In this document: piece after piece, positions 10,121-20,639 of the stretch
How the letters are laid out: every line of letters begins with the position of its first letter
Numbering within the stretch: position 1 is the first letter of the stretch
NCBI GenBank assembly: GCA_036897485.1
Contig: JAYMTF010001219.1
Coordinates: 1-25,270 of the forward strand
Origin: Pelargonium nanum
Lineage: Eukaryota; Streptophyta; Magnoliopsida; Geraniales; Geraniaceae
DNA: 25,270 nucleotides
Direction: 5' to 3'
Notes under the pieces: model-generated
What the model was told of the DNA's origin: nothing
Database searches by the model: none
What the model saw: only the letters and a program-made list of their open reading frames with translations
Made by a program: the position numbers and the translations under genes

Positions 10121-11170
10121 TTTGAATTTTAGATATGAAATATGTTTGATCCATTTTTCGTCTTCGAGGCCTGTCCAGAGGTCCGGGAAGGATCGTAACA
10201 CTTAATTATCAGATGTGGGGTTCAACTCATCGTCTCATACTTTCACAGAGGTTCCTAGGTCCCCCGAACATCAAACACGCTTAGTCAACAAACTCGGAAA
10301 CCCTAGGAGTCCCAATGCTCTCCTTGGCGCACGAGAAGCATGTGGGAACGCTCAGACACTCCCATCGTCCGTGAGTCGCGTTCCAGGGGAACAGAGCTCA
10401 AGCCATAATTGGGCCCCAAAATTGGACCCCGCCTCGATCACAACCACTCATACGCTTGCTAACATGTGGTGATAATTGGTTGAAAGTATAAATACCCCCT
10501 TCTTAATAAGAGAAAGGGATCTCACAATCACATATTTACTTTATCTCTCTACGTTATTTTCTTAAAACATTATCTAGAGCTTTCATATATTTCGGTCGAG
10601 AACTTATTCTCAAGTCTTTGGCGGCGTCCCAAAAACACCTTTGATGTGTTACCTAGCGCAGGTCACAAGTTCGAAGCATGACGTCTGAAGTACCTTGACA
10701 TTGGATTGGATATTGAACACTAGGAAATGAGACATGGAGAATTCCATACTTAGGAAAATATTACCCTAACACGTGGATGTACGACGACCACAGCCTAGTA
10801 TGTCTGCCTTTACCGATTTAAATAGGTGCATCAACTGGTTCTACTGCCATGAATGACATGAAAGTTATCATTCCTGTAACCTTGCACGAAAATCGACTAT
10901 GGCTCTTGCACGTTCTAAGAAGACAAGAAGCGATGTCTCTCTTCCTTGTGCGGAGTCGTGTCCTACAGTAGGGAACTTTTCCTACGTAGTGAACGAGGTA
11001 CAACTTGGGCTTGGCCCGCTCACTCGTACCATATCCGTAGAAGGCCGTCTAGGGGGTAGTGTTAACCCTCGAACAAGTAGAGAAGTTGAGACACAAATCC
11101 AAATCTGGGGCACGTCAGACTTGCTGATACACCCTGGACAAGTGTACCGATGTCGTCAAGTAATATAGGA

Positions 11171-11988
11171 CTTTGGAAGTCCGACTTATCGATCCTCGAA
11201 CGATTGCGGCTTTGAGAGTTTGGACTTAGTTCTAGTTATTTAATCTAAGGTAAACAATAAATAGTATCGGGATGTGTGTTGTGTGAAAATGAACATGCAT
11301 ATAACGTAATAGCAATAAGTAAATGACGGAATCGAATGAGCGAATAAAGATGTCAAGATAAGAAGCGTGATCAGGATGCAATTGATTTATAAATTGAATC
11401 AATGTTTTAAGATGATTGTGCCAGTATGTTAAAGTTCAATTTTGTTATAACCCAAGCCCGATTTATACTCGGGAGTCTATGATCAGGCCCTCCCAAGACT
11501 TAAAGTGAATATGTCGACCTCCTTCGACCTGCATGTAATTGCTCCCCCAGACATATTATTGCATGGGGGTCACATACACTTTAGGATTGAGACCGACTCT
11601 ATTTAGGGCATAAGGAGTCCTAGAGAATATTACTTCAAGGTTATTACCCTACTAGACGATTTGACTCGCACGGAGCAACTCCATCGTCAGGACGAAGCCC
11701 CGTGCTATGATCAAAAGCGCGGACAATCAAACCACTCTTAGGCATTGAGTCGATCCAACAAACCCTCACAACAAACTGAAATACAATAACACAAAGGCAA
11801 TATAAATCAAACTAATTCATTATTTCAAAATCAACTACATCCCTATCACTTAGAGATTAGTTGTTCAAGTCATCATAAACATGAAATTAAACGAACTAAT
11901 AAAACAACTATTTAAGTAACAATCCATGAATCCAATAGCAAAACTAAATAACATGAAATGATAAGTAAAATTGTTGCAATACTAAAAC
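11171..11988. other. Repeat-like DNA of unknown class, GC-rich at 11440-11770
   Basis: The stretch 11440-11770 is richer in GC than its flanks, with CGGGAG and GGCCCTCCCAAG motifs and many stop codons in all frames. It resembles decayed transposon sequence. I found no terminal repeats or protein similarity. It may be further internal or LTR sequence of the element ending near 11170. Confidence 0.35.
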
Positions 11989-13142
11989 CAGGCCCGTCCC
12001 TAAGCATGGGCGAGGAGGTGCGACCGCCTAGGGGCCATGCTCAAGGGGCGCCCATTTAAAAAAAAAAAAAAATCTAGTACTAGGTAAAAAATGAATTTCT
12101 TGAGTTTAGAACACAAGACCTCAGATTAAATCAAAACAACTTCTTACCAATTCAACCACATGTTTAATTATGTATAATTAGCTGACATATGACATAACTA
12201 ATAAATATCTTTCTAGTTTGTATTGATATTTAGTTTAATTTATTATGTTTTTTTATAATAATTAACAAATTAGTTAATTGAAGATTGTTTTGAGTAAAAA
12301 ACTACTTGAATTATAGTATATGAAAATCATTTTCAAATTACATTTTCGATTTTCTATCAAATCTTTAGTAATAACATGAAAAACAAATATCTAAGCCAAA
12401 AAAGGAATAACATTTAGAGTCTTTGTTTAGCTTATAAGTTGGTCAAACTAGTTCTGAACTTCAAAACTGCCCTGAAATGTTAAGTCATGATTTTATTTTA
12501 TTTTTGCTCCAATGTGATTGTTTCATTTCCATTTTATGAAGTAAGTTACACGTGAACTACTTATAGTATCCATATATAAGTTAGTTAATATCTCTTAAAT
12601 CTGTTGTCATACTTGTCTATGGGGATAAAAAAGAAATGTACAACACGAACTACTTAATTCCTCCCCTAAGTTTCTAAAAAATTAACCAGAAGAATCATTT
12701 AGGAATGAGGAGTTATATTTTATAGATTTCATGGAATTTACAATCCTTATTATGACTATAAATTTTATAACATTTTTAGCTGATATAGAATATGCAATCA
12801 TTATGATTATAAATTACAACATTTTTAGCCGATAACGTAACTCGAGTACAATCTTTATGAACCATGACTTGAGAATATTGATGACTTATTTGTTAGTATT
12901 TCATTTAATTATAAATCTACTATCAAACATCGTTTAAAAAATAATGAGATACTAATGAACTATGACGAGCTACATGATGACATCCCATATTACAATTGAA
13001 ACTGAAGTGTACATACCTAGCACTATAAAAATATCAACGAATTTTTTATTTATATTTTATCACTCAAAGTCATTTTCTTAATAACATAAGAGCCCACGTT
13101 TTTATTTTGCCCCAGACCTACAAAATGTTAGGAACGGCTCTG
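11989..13142. mobile_element. Non-autonomous hAT transposon, 1154 bp, with 8-bp target duplication
   Basis: The left terminus is CAGGCCCGTCCCTAA. The right terminus, read on the minus strand, is CAGAGCCGTTCCTAA. They match at 12 of 15 positions. The flanks ACTAAAAC (11981-11988) and CCTAAAAC (13143-13150) differ at one base, giving the 8-bp duplication typical of hAT. The interior is AT-rich, has no transposase frame and holds a diverged tandem pair near 12751-12834 (TATGA(C/T)TATAAATT...ACATTTTTAGC(T/C)GATA). Terminal sequence and duplication make the superfamily call firm. The element is probably a deletion derivative. Confidence 0.85.
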
Positions 13143-14295
13143 CCTAAAACTACAAAGTCTAGAACACAATATATGGACTAAGAAATGATTCTTATCCTTG
13201 ATATGTGATTCTTACAACTTTGATGCACGACAAAGTGCGTTCTTTTTTCTCTTGGAAGATTCATACAACTTGAATTTTCCTCTTAATCATCATATTACTT
13301 GAATCTTCTAGAATATACCTAGTCATGTTATGTATGGACCTTTTGTTTGGGCAAATTGGGTCATCAACTTGGTGCCCTTTATGCAAATGTCCATAATGTT
13401 TTAAGACTTTTTTTTTTTCCATTATGCACATGCATGTCCATCTAAAAACCTTTTACCCAAAGTTGGTTTCCCAGTGCATTATAATTTTATCTATTACAGA
13501 AATTTTTTTGTGTCACCTACACTTTCGGCCTGGAAAACTAGGGCCCCAATCAACTGAGGGAGTGGAGAGGATGAATGGGTAGTGGTTTGAGTGAGACTTT
13601 GGCTGAGCAGTTTGATGAACAATGCCAAGTTGATTCAACAATTTAGAGGACACCAATAACTTATTAATTTCATTACCCTTCTACGTATCCTCCATGTTCA
13701 TTTTGGATATTTGCACAATTTTATTTTTTACCAAACAAATTTTTACAATACATCCAATTTTCAGCTCCTTACAGTCGGACATTTACCAAATATAACTGAC
13801 TTTTTGGAGGACCTCCTTACAACTCCTTACAACTCCTTAAAGTTTTCACTCCTCTAAGCTCTTTTAAGTTTTGGAGTAGACTAAACAAACAAGCACTAAG
13901 AGATATGAAGTTTCTTTATATTCTCATAATCGTACACTTATTTGGTGCAAAATTATTTAATACATGTCTAATCTGGTGAGCCACACAATATAAAAATAAT
14001 TAAGAGGGGTCTATGAAACAAATAAGCTCCATAAATAGCATTTCGAAAAATCTCAATAAAGGTTAAAAAATATGCCAAATATATGTTACAATACGAACCA
14101 ATAAGGTTTAATTATACCCTTAAACACATTAACCACGACACATAAGCTTGTATATATATACTTTTAGGCGGTGTACGTTTAGATTAAACCTTTTGGATTT
14201 AAAATATGAATGAAGATGTGTGAATGAAAATGAATTTTACATTCTCATTCACATTCTTTATTCTCATTTCAAGACCCAAAAAGACCTAATCCAAA
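13143..14295. other. Intergenic DNA downstream of the LEA_2 gene
   Basis: No gene is seen. CTCCTTACAA recurs in short direct repeats near 13812-13845. Around 14165-14280, ATGAATGAAGATGTGTGAATG and CATTCACATTC-type blocks face each other, hinting at a small MITE that I could not bound. The final bases are the 3' UTR side of the minus-strand gene ending at 14296. Confidence 0.45.
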
Positions 14296-17200
14296 TCAAG
14301 AAGTGAGAGTGCAGGTGCTTGTATATGTTTGAGTTCGATGCTTCTTGTCATATGCAGTGTGAAGAATCAGTAGGCATTGGGCTTGGTAGTGAAAGGTAGG
14401 GTTGATGAGGTTCCAAACCACTTGAAATTTGGAGGTGAGGCTAAGGCGGAGCAGCAGCGGCAACCCTTTCCCGGACTCCAGCATGTCCTCCATGCTCCTC
14501 CCCGCCCCGTACATCGGCTTCTTCTCCGTTGCCACCGACAATCGGAACAGTGTTGACCCATGACTCTCTGCATACAGTTTTGGACCCTATATATATACAA
14601 CAATAAGTGTCATGTTACTTATTACAAGAATGAGAGCCAAAAACATGTTGTTGCCCATGAATACACTAGGCTCATAAACTATAGATGGTCAACGGTCGGG
14701 CCGGGTTTGGTTGATGAACCCTAACCTGACCCTATAAGGTTTTTGGGTTGGTCGGGTTTTAGACATAAAAGTGGGCATACCCGACCCAAAAAAATTACAT
14801 GTTGCCCAAACTGGATCTGATTCGGGTTTTTTCAGGTTGATAAATGCAAACCCGAACCTATCAAAAAAGGTTGGGTTTTGGGTACCCGACAGGTTGGGTC
14901 TGTTTTGCCAGTTCTATTAAAAAGCAATGACCATTGGTCTGACATGGATAAAAGCTTGGTGACAATTTTTGCTTTTATGCTTTCAACGACAACTTTTTGG
15001 TTGCACAAATCTATACTTCCGCGACAATCCCCTTCTCATCATGCATTGGAGACTACTTGTTACTACACTTTCGATGACAACCAGTTACTGACTTTTCATT
15101 ACATGATATGAGTTTGAGTGATAGAATGAGCTTGCGGAAAATGAAATGTCTAGTAGCATGAGAAGTAAACTTACATGGGAAATTGCCAGTGGAAGACGAC
15201 CAAAGGACAATTCCAAAAGGGGAGGAGAAATATGAAGGCCAAATAGCTTAGAGTTGTTGTCAATTAGTAGATCCACGGAACAATTGCAGCTTAGGATCTT
15301 AGTGGTAACTCCTGATGAGTCCACCCCTTCCCCTAGTCCAAATTGTCTCACTCCTCCCACCTGTACAACATTTTTAACTTCACATATTAATGATTATTTG
15401 GAGTGAATTTCAAGTTGTAAGATGTGACATGAGTGAGCATATTCATGTAATCAGTGTCAGTCAGTAGAATAATGTGCAAGCATGTTCTATGGTTGAGCAC
15501 CAAGCTTATCCTATCATGTTGATCAAGTGACATATATGCAAGTGATGGGTCTCTGGCTAGTACTGGATTTGACAATGTGTAGTAAAATTATTTATGAGTT
15601 CGTGGGCACAACTTTGGGACATGTCGGTCCACTCTACTTTAAACACTACCCCAATCAACATTTCTTCACCCCCTCTACAGACCTACACATAACATGGATC
15701 CTATGTCTCATAGCTATTTATTATCAAGATGTTACACTTCACAATTCTCTGAATTTTCCTTCAAGATACATCATGTCATACAATAAATTATTCGGCAGTT
15801 GTTTGGTGACACTTTTACTTGTTTTCAAAAAACACTTCATGTGGATAAGAGATATTCTATCGTTATTTATTGTGACATAAATAATTTTTTCTTTTACTTA
15901 TTTCTACTTCTTCATTATTACAAAAATACTGAGAAGAAAACTGAATTTTTGATGATTTAAGAGCTACTTATGTAGACTCATAAGTGTTACCAAACAAGGC
16001 CTTAAACTATTTAAGTAATATTGATAAGCTTTTGGGTTGATATTTGGACTAATAATTCTAACGTAATTAAATAAAAATGACAATTTAGTAAATTATTTTT
16101 GCAATGAATATGCCGTCAAATTACTACCCTAACAAATAATTAGTCGAATTTTGATATAACATGTGATGCATATGGAGTGTATTGATGACTTCTTTTTTTT
16201 TTTTTTTTTACTTAACTATAAATTTAATATTTCAATTATATATATTTTATATTCAATTTATCACTCACTATGTTATAAAGTAAGTGTTTGTTTCACTTAT
16301 TTTTTTTTTAAAATAAATGTTTTGTTGTTTAGAAAATTAATATAGATGAATTGTCGATAGCGTCTTTATAATAATTAGTCAATTAGTATTTTTTAAGTTT
16401 GTTAAACAATGTCTATAAGGATGAAAGGGTATATATAAAACAATAACTAGCTTTATAAAAATTACAAATACAAAGTATATTTATTTTAGAATTGATGGAA
16501 TATCATAATTTGGTGACCTTTCTTAAGAGTGTATATATATTTGAATCCTAGAAGGTAAGTATTAATTTTCAATGATAAAAAAAAGGAAAAATATTTTACC
16601 ATGTATAGTTTTTTTCATGTATTTTCACATGTATTTGATATTATTAATGAAAATGTTTAGGGTAGAAAATGAAGAAATTTCAATATTATAATGATTTCAT
16701 TACAAATATTAATATTATGTACATCTTTTATTAAAGATCATCCGAAAAAAATCGTTTAATTTTTTTTCCGTGTGATTTGATGTATTATAATACGTTTTTG
16801 TAACTTGATAGTGTATAACTCATCAACGTTTGAATACTTAGAATCGTAAATATAATTTCTACTCCTTTAAATCGATAAATGTAAGTAAATATATTATGCC
16901 ATTGAAATGCATCCATTTTCTACACTAAACATTTTCAATAGTTATATCAAATACATGAAAAAATACATGTAAATAAAATACATGTGTGAATCCTGCTAAA
17001 AAAAAATAACCAAATAAAAGTAGCACCAGTATATCTCAAATTCTATTGGAGGCTTGTCTATCTAAATTCAACTAGAAACCAAAAATGATACTATATTGAT
17101 AAGCATAGAAATGTGATAGATAGCTAATTTGTTAGAAAAGCGGAGACAGACACATGTGCAAGTAATTAGTAACTAGGTAGTAACTGTTCCAACAGTCCAC

Positions 17201-18119
17201 GAAATGAGAATTTTTGTCGTAAAACGGGTGTAGTATGTTTTATTTATTTATAAGTTAGTTAAATATAAATGGTATACAATATCTTCATAACTCATTAGTT
17301 AATATCGCTTAATGCCATAGTTAATATTTAATCACGAGAATATATCAGTAAATATATTATACTAACAATTTTATTTTTATTTTTAAGTAGGCTTGCAAAC
17401 TCCGGTTGGCACGGTGTTTAACCATACCCAGACTAATCCTCATTCAAGACTTGATTACAGGTTAAAATTCTCATCTCTCTCCATGGGTGGATTGAGCGGG
17501 GATCGAACCCGAGAGCTTCTCCCACTCACGCAGCGCTGCCAACTATACCACTACTCTTGAATTCTTTTTTATTTTTTAAAACAATAAAAAAAACAAATAC
17601 TCATTTTGAGACGAAAAGAGTACATTGCTACGTTACCTTAATTGATATGTGAGGTGGCGGGGGCTTTGTAGCAATGTAGAACACCATCAAAGCAACTCCA
17701 AAGCTCACCATCAACCTCCAACATATCTGCAGACAAATCCACAAACAAGAACTCGACCTGCGAAAAGACAAGTATCTCCCCCAGTACCCCTCATCGTCTT
17801 CCTCCTCCCGATCACCGCCATCATCACCACCCTTGACAATTATCAACCGGTTCTCCTTCCTGTCGCAGACCATGATCTTCTTGTCATTGGGGAAGGAATT
17901 GGTGGATCCGCGGGAGGAGGAGTAGCCGGAGATGAGGGCCAAGTGGTGAGGGACATGATGTGTCGCGTTGTGATCGGATATTGATCGGAGCGGGGACTGG
18001 TAGGTGGCGCTGTTTGCATGGGACACGGTGGAGGGGCTCTGGACGTAGTAAGTGCAAGGATAGGAGGGGATGGAGTGGAACAATATTGCTTCTTGCTCTG
18101 AGCATTGGTCACTCTCCAT
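14296..18119 (-). CDS. LEA_2/NHL-type single-pass membrane protein, 319 residues, three exons
   Basis: Exons on the minus strand are 18119-17637, 15360-15175 and 14586-14296 (TGA), all joined in phase 0 with GT-AG introns. The cytosolic N-terminus carries the plant-conserved CTYYVQSPSTVSHANS motif (residues 22-37), then S- and H-rich stretches and an acidic patch (about 97-111). One membrane helix, about 127-150, ends in VFYIATKPPPPHISIK. The rest is a LEA_2 beta-sandwich domain: GLGEGVDSSGV, a segment CNCSVDLLIDNNSKLFGLHI, GPKLYAES, and KKPMYGAGRSMEDML. I recall Arabidopsis At2g41990 as a relative of this architecture. Members are mostly uncharacterised, and NHL/NDR1 relatives act at the plasma membrane in defence or stress. 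Upstream in-frame ATG 18260 would add 47 low-complexity, basic residues. I prefer 18119 because it sits next to the conserved part. Intron 1 (2276 bp) contains several transposons. Confidence 0.9.
14682..14916. mobile_element. hAT (Ac-like) MITE in LEA_2 intron 2
   Basis: The left end TAGATGGTCAACGGTCGGG resembles the right end read on the minus strand, TAGAACTGGCAAAACAGAC. The body is made of GGGTT(G/T)GG and CCCGACC blocks in both orientations, for example at 14740-14760 and 14779-14785. This composition is typical of plant hAT-Ac MITEs. A clean 8-bp duplication is not seen, so the boundaries and family are moderately supported. It lies within intron 2 (14587-15174). Confidence 0.5.
15794..16001. 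mobile_element. Tourist-like (PIF/Harbinger) MITE in LEA_2 intron 1
   Basis: The left end GGCAGTTGTTTGGTGACACTT (15794) pairs with the right end read on the minus strand, GGCCTTGTTTGGTAACACTT (16001). TTA follows the right end, and a TTA lies three bases before the left end. The 208-bp length and terminal sequence fit Tourist MITEs. The edge fragment at 1-113 has a similar terminus. Confidence 0.55.
16597..16988. mobile_element. MITE with long terminal inverted repeats in LEA_2 intron 1
   Basis: The segment from 16599 to about 16675 contains CATGTATTTTCACATG, TATTTGATATTATTAATG and AAAATGTTTAGGGTAG. It is mirrored by 16908-16988, whose minus strand reads CATGTATTTTTTCATG, TATTTGATATAACTATTG and AAAATGTTTAGTGTAG. 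The arms are about 75-80 bp and well matched. Long terminal repeats around a short non-coding core suggest a Mutator-like or other foldback MITE. No target duplication was identified. Confidence 0.65.
17369..17560 (-). mobile_element. tRNA-derived SINE in LEA_2 intron 1, sense to the gene
   Basis: On the minus strand box A TGGTATAGTTGG (17550-17539) matches the pol III consensus exactly. Box B GGTTCGATCCCC lies at 17509-17498, about 30 bases downstream. The body ends in an A-rich tail (T-rich 17369-17384 on the plus strand). A second copy of the family starts at 25194 and shares GTGAGTGGGA and TCGATCCCC(G/A)CTCAA. Promoter boxes, tail and a second copy make the SINE call strong. The target duplication is unclear and the ends are approximate. 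Confidence 0.8.
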
Positions 18120-18299
18120 TTTTTTTCTTTTCTTTTTTTGCTTTCTCAAGACAGAGATATTGGTTCTTATCACATATATTTGTTGGGACAGCTGATAAGG
18201 GTTTTTGAAGGTTTTTAAAGGAGGGAGTGGAACTGTGGAAGTGTGAACTTGTTGTTCCATGTAGCTATAGCTGGCTACAAGTTACATCATTGGTGCAGC

Positions 18300-18649
18300 T
18301 ATGTTTGTTTAAATTTTGGAGTTTTATTTTTGGTAAATTTTAGTAGGGACACAAGAGAATTATTGTTTTGGATATAGTAGAAATAGTGGCAGTAGTGGTA
18401 AATGACTATTGTTTTATGCAAAATAATTCATTCTTCTAAAATGATTGTCACATTTCTTTTGTATTTTATTTATTAGTAATTATCATTTTATATTTTAAGA
18501 AATAATTATACATGAATTACTAATACTATTCTTATTCCTATAATATGTTAGTATTATTAACTATTTTAGTGTTGAGTCTCTTTGACTCGAGTCAAATGAA
18601 CACACTAGAAGTTGTAAGCTTTTTATCTATGTGTTAAGGTAGTTGTAAT
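18300..18649. other. AT-rich upstream region of the LEA_2 gene
   Basis: No gene is seen. The stretch is the distal promoter side of the minus-strand LEA_2 gene. Its only striking feature is the 16-bp palindrome at 18581-18596. Confidence 0.5.
18581..18596. promoter_or_regulatory. Perfect 16-bp palindrome of two inverted W-box cores
   Basis: TTTGACTCGAGTCAAA is its own reverse complement and holds two head-to-head TTGAC(T) W-box cores around an XhoI-like CTCGAG. WRKY factors bind TTGAC(C/T). It lies 462 bases before the LEA_2 ATG. Regulation through it is inference. Confidence 0.4.
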
Positions 18650-19400
18650 AATTTTATCCTCGAGGAACGGAGTTGGAGGCTAAGATTCTGGTGTCAGGCT
18701 TCATGTGAGCTTTACCGAGACATGCGGGAGCCGTTACAAAATTTACTACTTGTAAGCGAATGGTACATGGGTGTGGAGCACCTTGTCTAGGAAGATAGGC
18801 CTCATATTTGAGCCAAAGCATGGCATTTGACACGTTCCCCCTCAATCCAGCCGCAAACAACACTTCGACCATTGCGTTATCCATATTGTAGCGAGAATCA
18901 CCGTTGCGACGAAGCAGGCTAGTGGGAGGCAGCGTTGGCGTGGCATGCTTCTTGCGTAAATAATAAGCCTCCTAGTCTCTGCACTTCCGTTGGAAATCTT
19001 GTTATAACGAGAAGTGTGACACTTTAGGCTTGAGGGAAGCAACATCGAAGCGAGATAGGTTGTGTTAGAAGTACCCGCGCTGAAACGAAAAGACTTGGCC
19101 GACCACTGGGAGTTGGCGAGTGAAGTGTGGCGTCATACGCGATATTTCTGCAAAAATTTAGTATTGTTTGCGCTAATGAGGGATTACAAGTTGCGGTAGA
19201 GAGCGTGGAAGCATGTTGTTAGCACTAGGATCAACAAGCAAGGATGCAAGAGTTGCATGCGTAGGGTTCTGCCCTGCAGTGCCTTTTTGCACCATGGTGA
19301 GGAACATTGGTGAGAGGTCCCTCACGCGGATCTTGTGAGTTGGGTCATGGGCTTTGTGAGTTTGCGTGCTGGATGGGAGAGTTGCTTTCATTGCAAACTA
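18650..19400. other. GC-richer, CpG-containing patch of unknown origin
   Basis: The patch contrasts with AT-rich flanks and carries overlapping short open frames on the minus strand (19391-19173, 19045-18842, 18884-18654) in different phases. One contains KIRVRDLSPMFLTMVQKGTAG and another LFAAGLRGNVSNAMLWLKYE. I do not recognise either as a known family. A frame-shifted gene fragment or decayed transposon interior is likely. It could equally be non-coding repeat DNA. Confidence 0.3.
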
Positions 19401-20639
19401 GTTTTAGGCTACAGGTACGTGCGACGTAAAACGGTCTCTATTTTGGGTTGATATGGACTTGTTGGAGCTCTTGGATTTGTTCAACACTCAATTTTTTCGT
19501 ATGATCTCTTCGTGGAAAAATGTTGGGATCAATTGGAGGTGCATCGTTTGTGTGATATATTTGTGTGCCTTCTAAATATGTGTGGTGATCGATGTAGCGT
19601 TAAGGCATCCCGTGTTTTTCAATTACTGACTTACATGCACGGTTCAAATATTTTTATGGTAATATCAATATTTTACGAGAACACAAGAAAAAATTAAAAG
19701 ACACTTATATTTAATTTGAAGAGTAGTTGCCATTGGTGACTAAATATTAGTCCCCGGCTCGAATAGATGCAAAGTGACAAGTGAGTGGGGGAGGAGTTGG
19801 AATACTATTTGTATTATAATCTAAATGCTAAAATATTACGGGAAAGCCATTTGACCTAATGAATAATTAAACTTGGTATTTGATTTGCTTTACACCGAAT
19901 TGTCTCCCTTTTTACAATGAGGCTTAATGAAGAATGATAGCAAAGTAAGCACGCTTTACCATTTTTATTCTTCTTTATTCCTTTTATTTATTTATTGCAA
20001 GACCCTCCGAATAGTTTAGTGGAAAAAAAACACAAGTAAAATTGAATCAAAACTTATGAAAAAAATCATGTAAATATACAAAATACATTAAGTCATAATA
20101 AGGCGACATGTAACAGTGTAGTAGATTAATAACACCACCACCAAAATGGCAAAATTGACTAATATTATAAAGGGAGTGAGACTGATGAAGAACCATTTAT
20201 GTCTTCAAAATTGAATAGAATTTGCATGAGTTTTATTTATGAAGAGATTTCAATTCCTATGAGTTTTAGAAAAAATAAAAGAAGAAAGATGAATTGGTGT
20301 GCAAGGATGAGCATAATGATTATTGTAATAAATAAGCATATATATATATATCCAAAAGAGAGAAAGTTGATGAGAATAATAAAGGGTATTGGTATGTGAA
20401 AGAGAGAGAATGTAGATCAGTTGCTTTCGCTTTTAAACCAAGAAGACATAATGAACTGCACTGATCCCTCAAATACACTAGCTATCATCATTATAATGCA
20501 ATATTTTTCTTTACCCTTTCGCTTGCTCGCAGATCTAATCCGACACTATGGTCTCTCCTTGCAACTAACATTTTCTATTCCGAAAAACATAATTTGAATT
20601 TTGAAGATGATGCTACTCGAAAATTCACAAGTTTCAAAA
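19401..20639. other. AT-rich intergenic DNA, no gene seen
   Basis: Short open frames are present, but none has an initiation context, splice pattern or recognisable motif. There are no paired repeats that I can bound. The segment ends where GC-rich LTR-like sequence begins. Confidence 0.5.

Larger units (their letters stand above)
9540..11170 (+). mobile_element. Truncated LTR-retrotransposon: LTR plus start of internal region
   Basis: Composition rises sharply in GC. GTATAAATACCCCC near 10487-10500 is a TATA box followed by transcript-like sequence. GGCGGCGTCC near 10620-10630 lies downstream, and an LTR-like end AATAGGTGCATCA falls near 10833. The same series (TATAAATACCCCCT, then GGCGGCGTCC, then a GCATCA-type end) recurs at 21679-22016, which identifies it as an LTR. 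Downstream of 10833 a short open frame (10899-11168) begins with a basic segment MALARSKKTRSDVS and could be the start of gag, but I recognise no domain. The second LTR, reverse transcriptase and integrase are absent. The left boundary is approximate. The TATA/U3 layout suggests a Ty3-gypsy-type element, but that is inference. Confidence 0.55.

Noticed and set aside
9659..10154. Short open frames on both strands
   Set aside because: They cover tandem repeats (CAACGTACG, 33-bp units) in a presumed LTR and look like shadows of repeat structure.
15527..15880. 117-residue plus-strand open frame
   Set aside because: It lies in intron 1 of the minus-strand LEA_2 gene, overlaps a MITE, and has no recognisable domain or promoter.
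17649..18208. Overlapping frames opposite LEA_2 exon 1
   Set aside because: They are antisense or shifted shadows of a real exon with low-complexity S/H/D/E-rich sequence.
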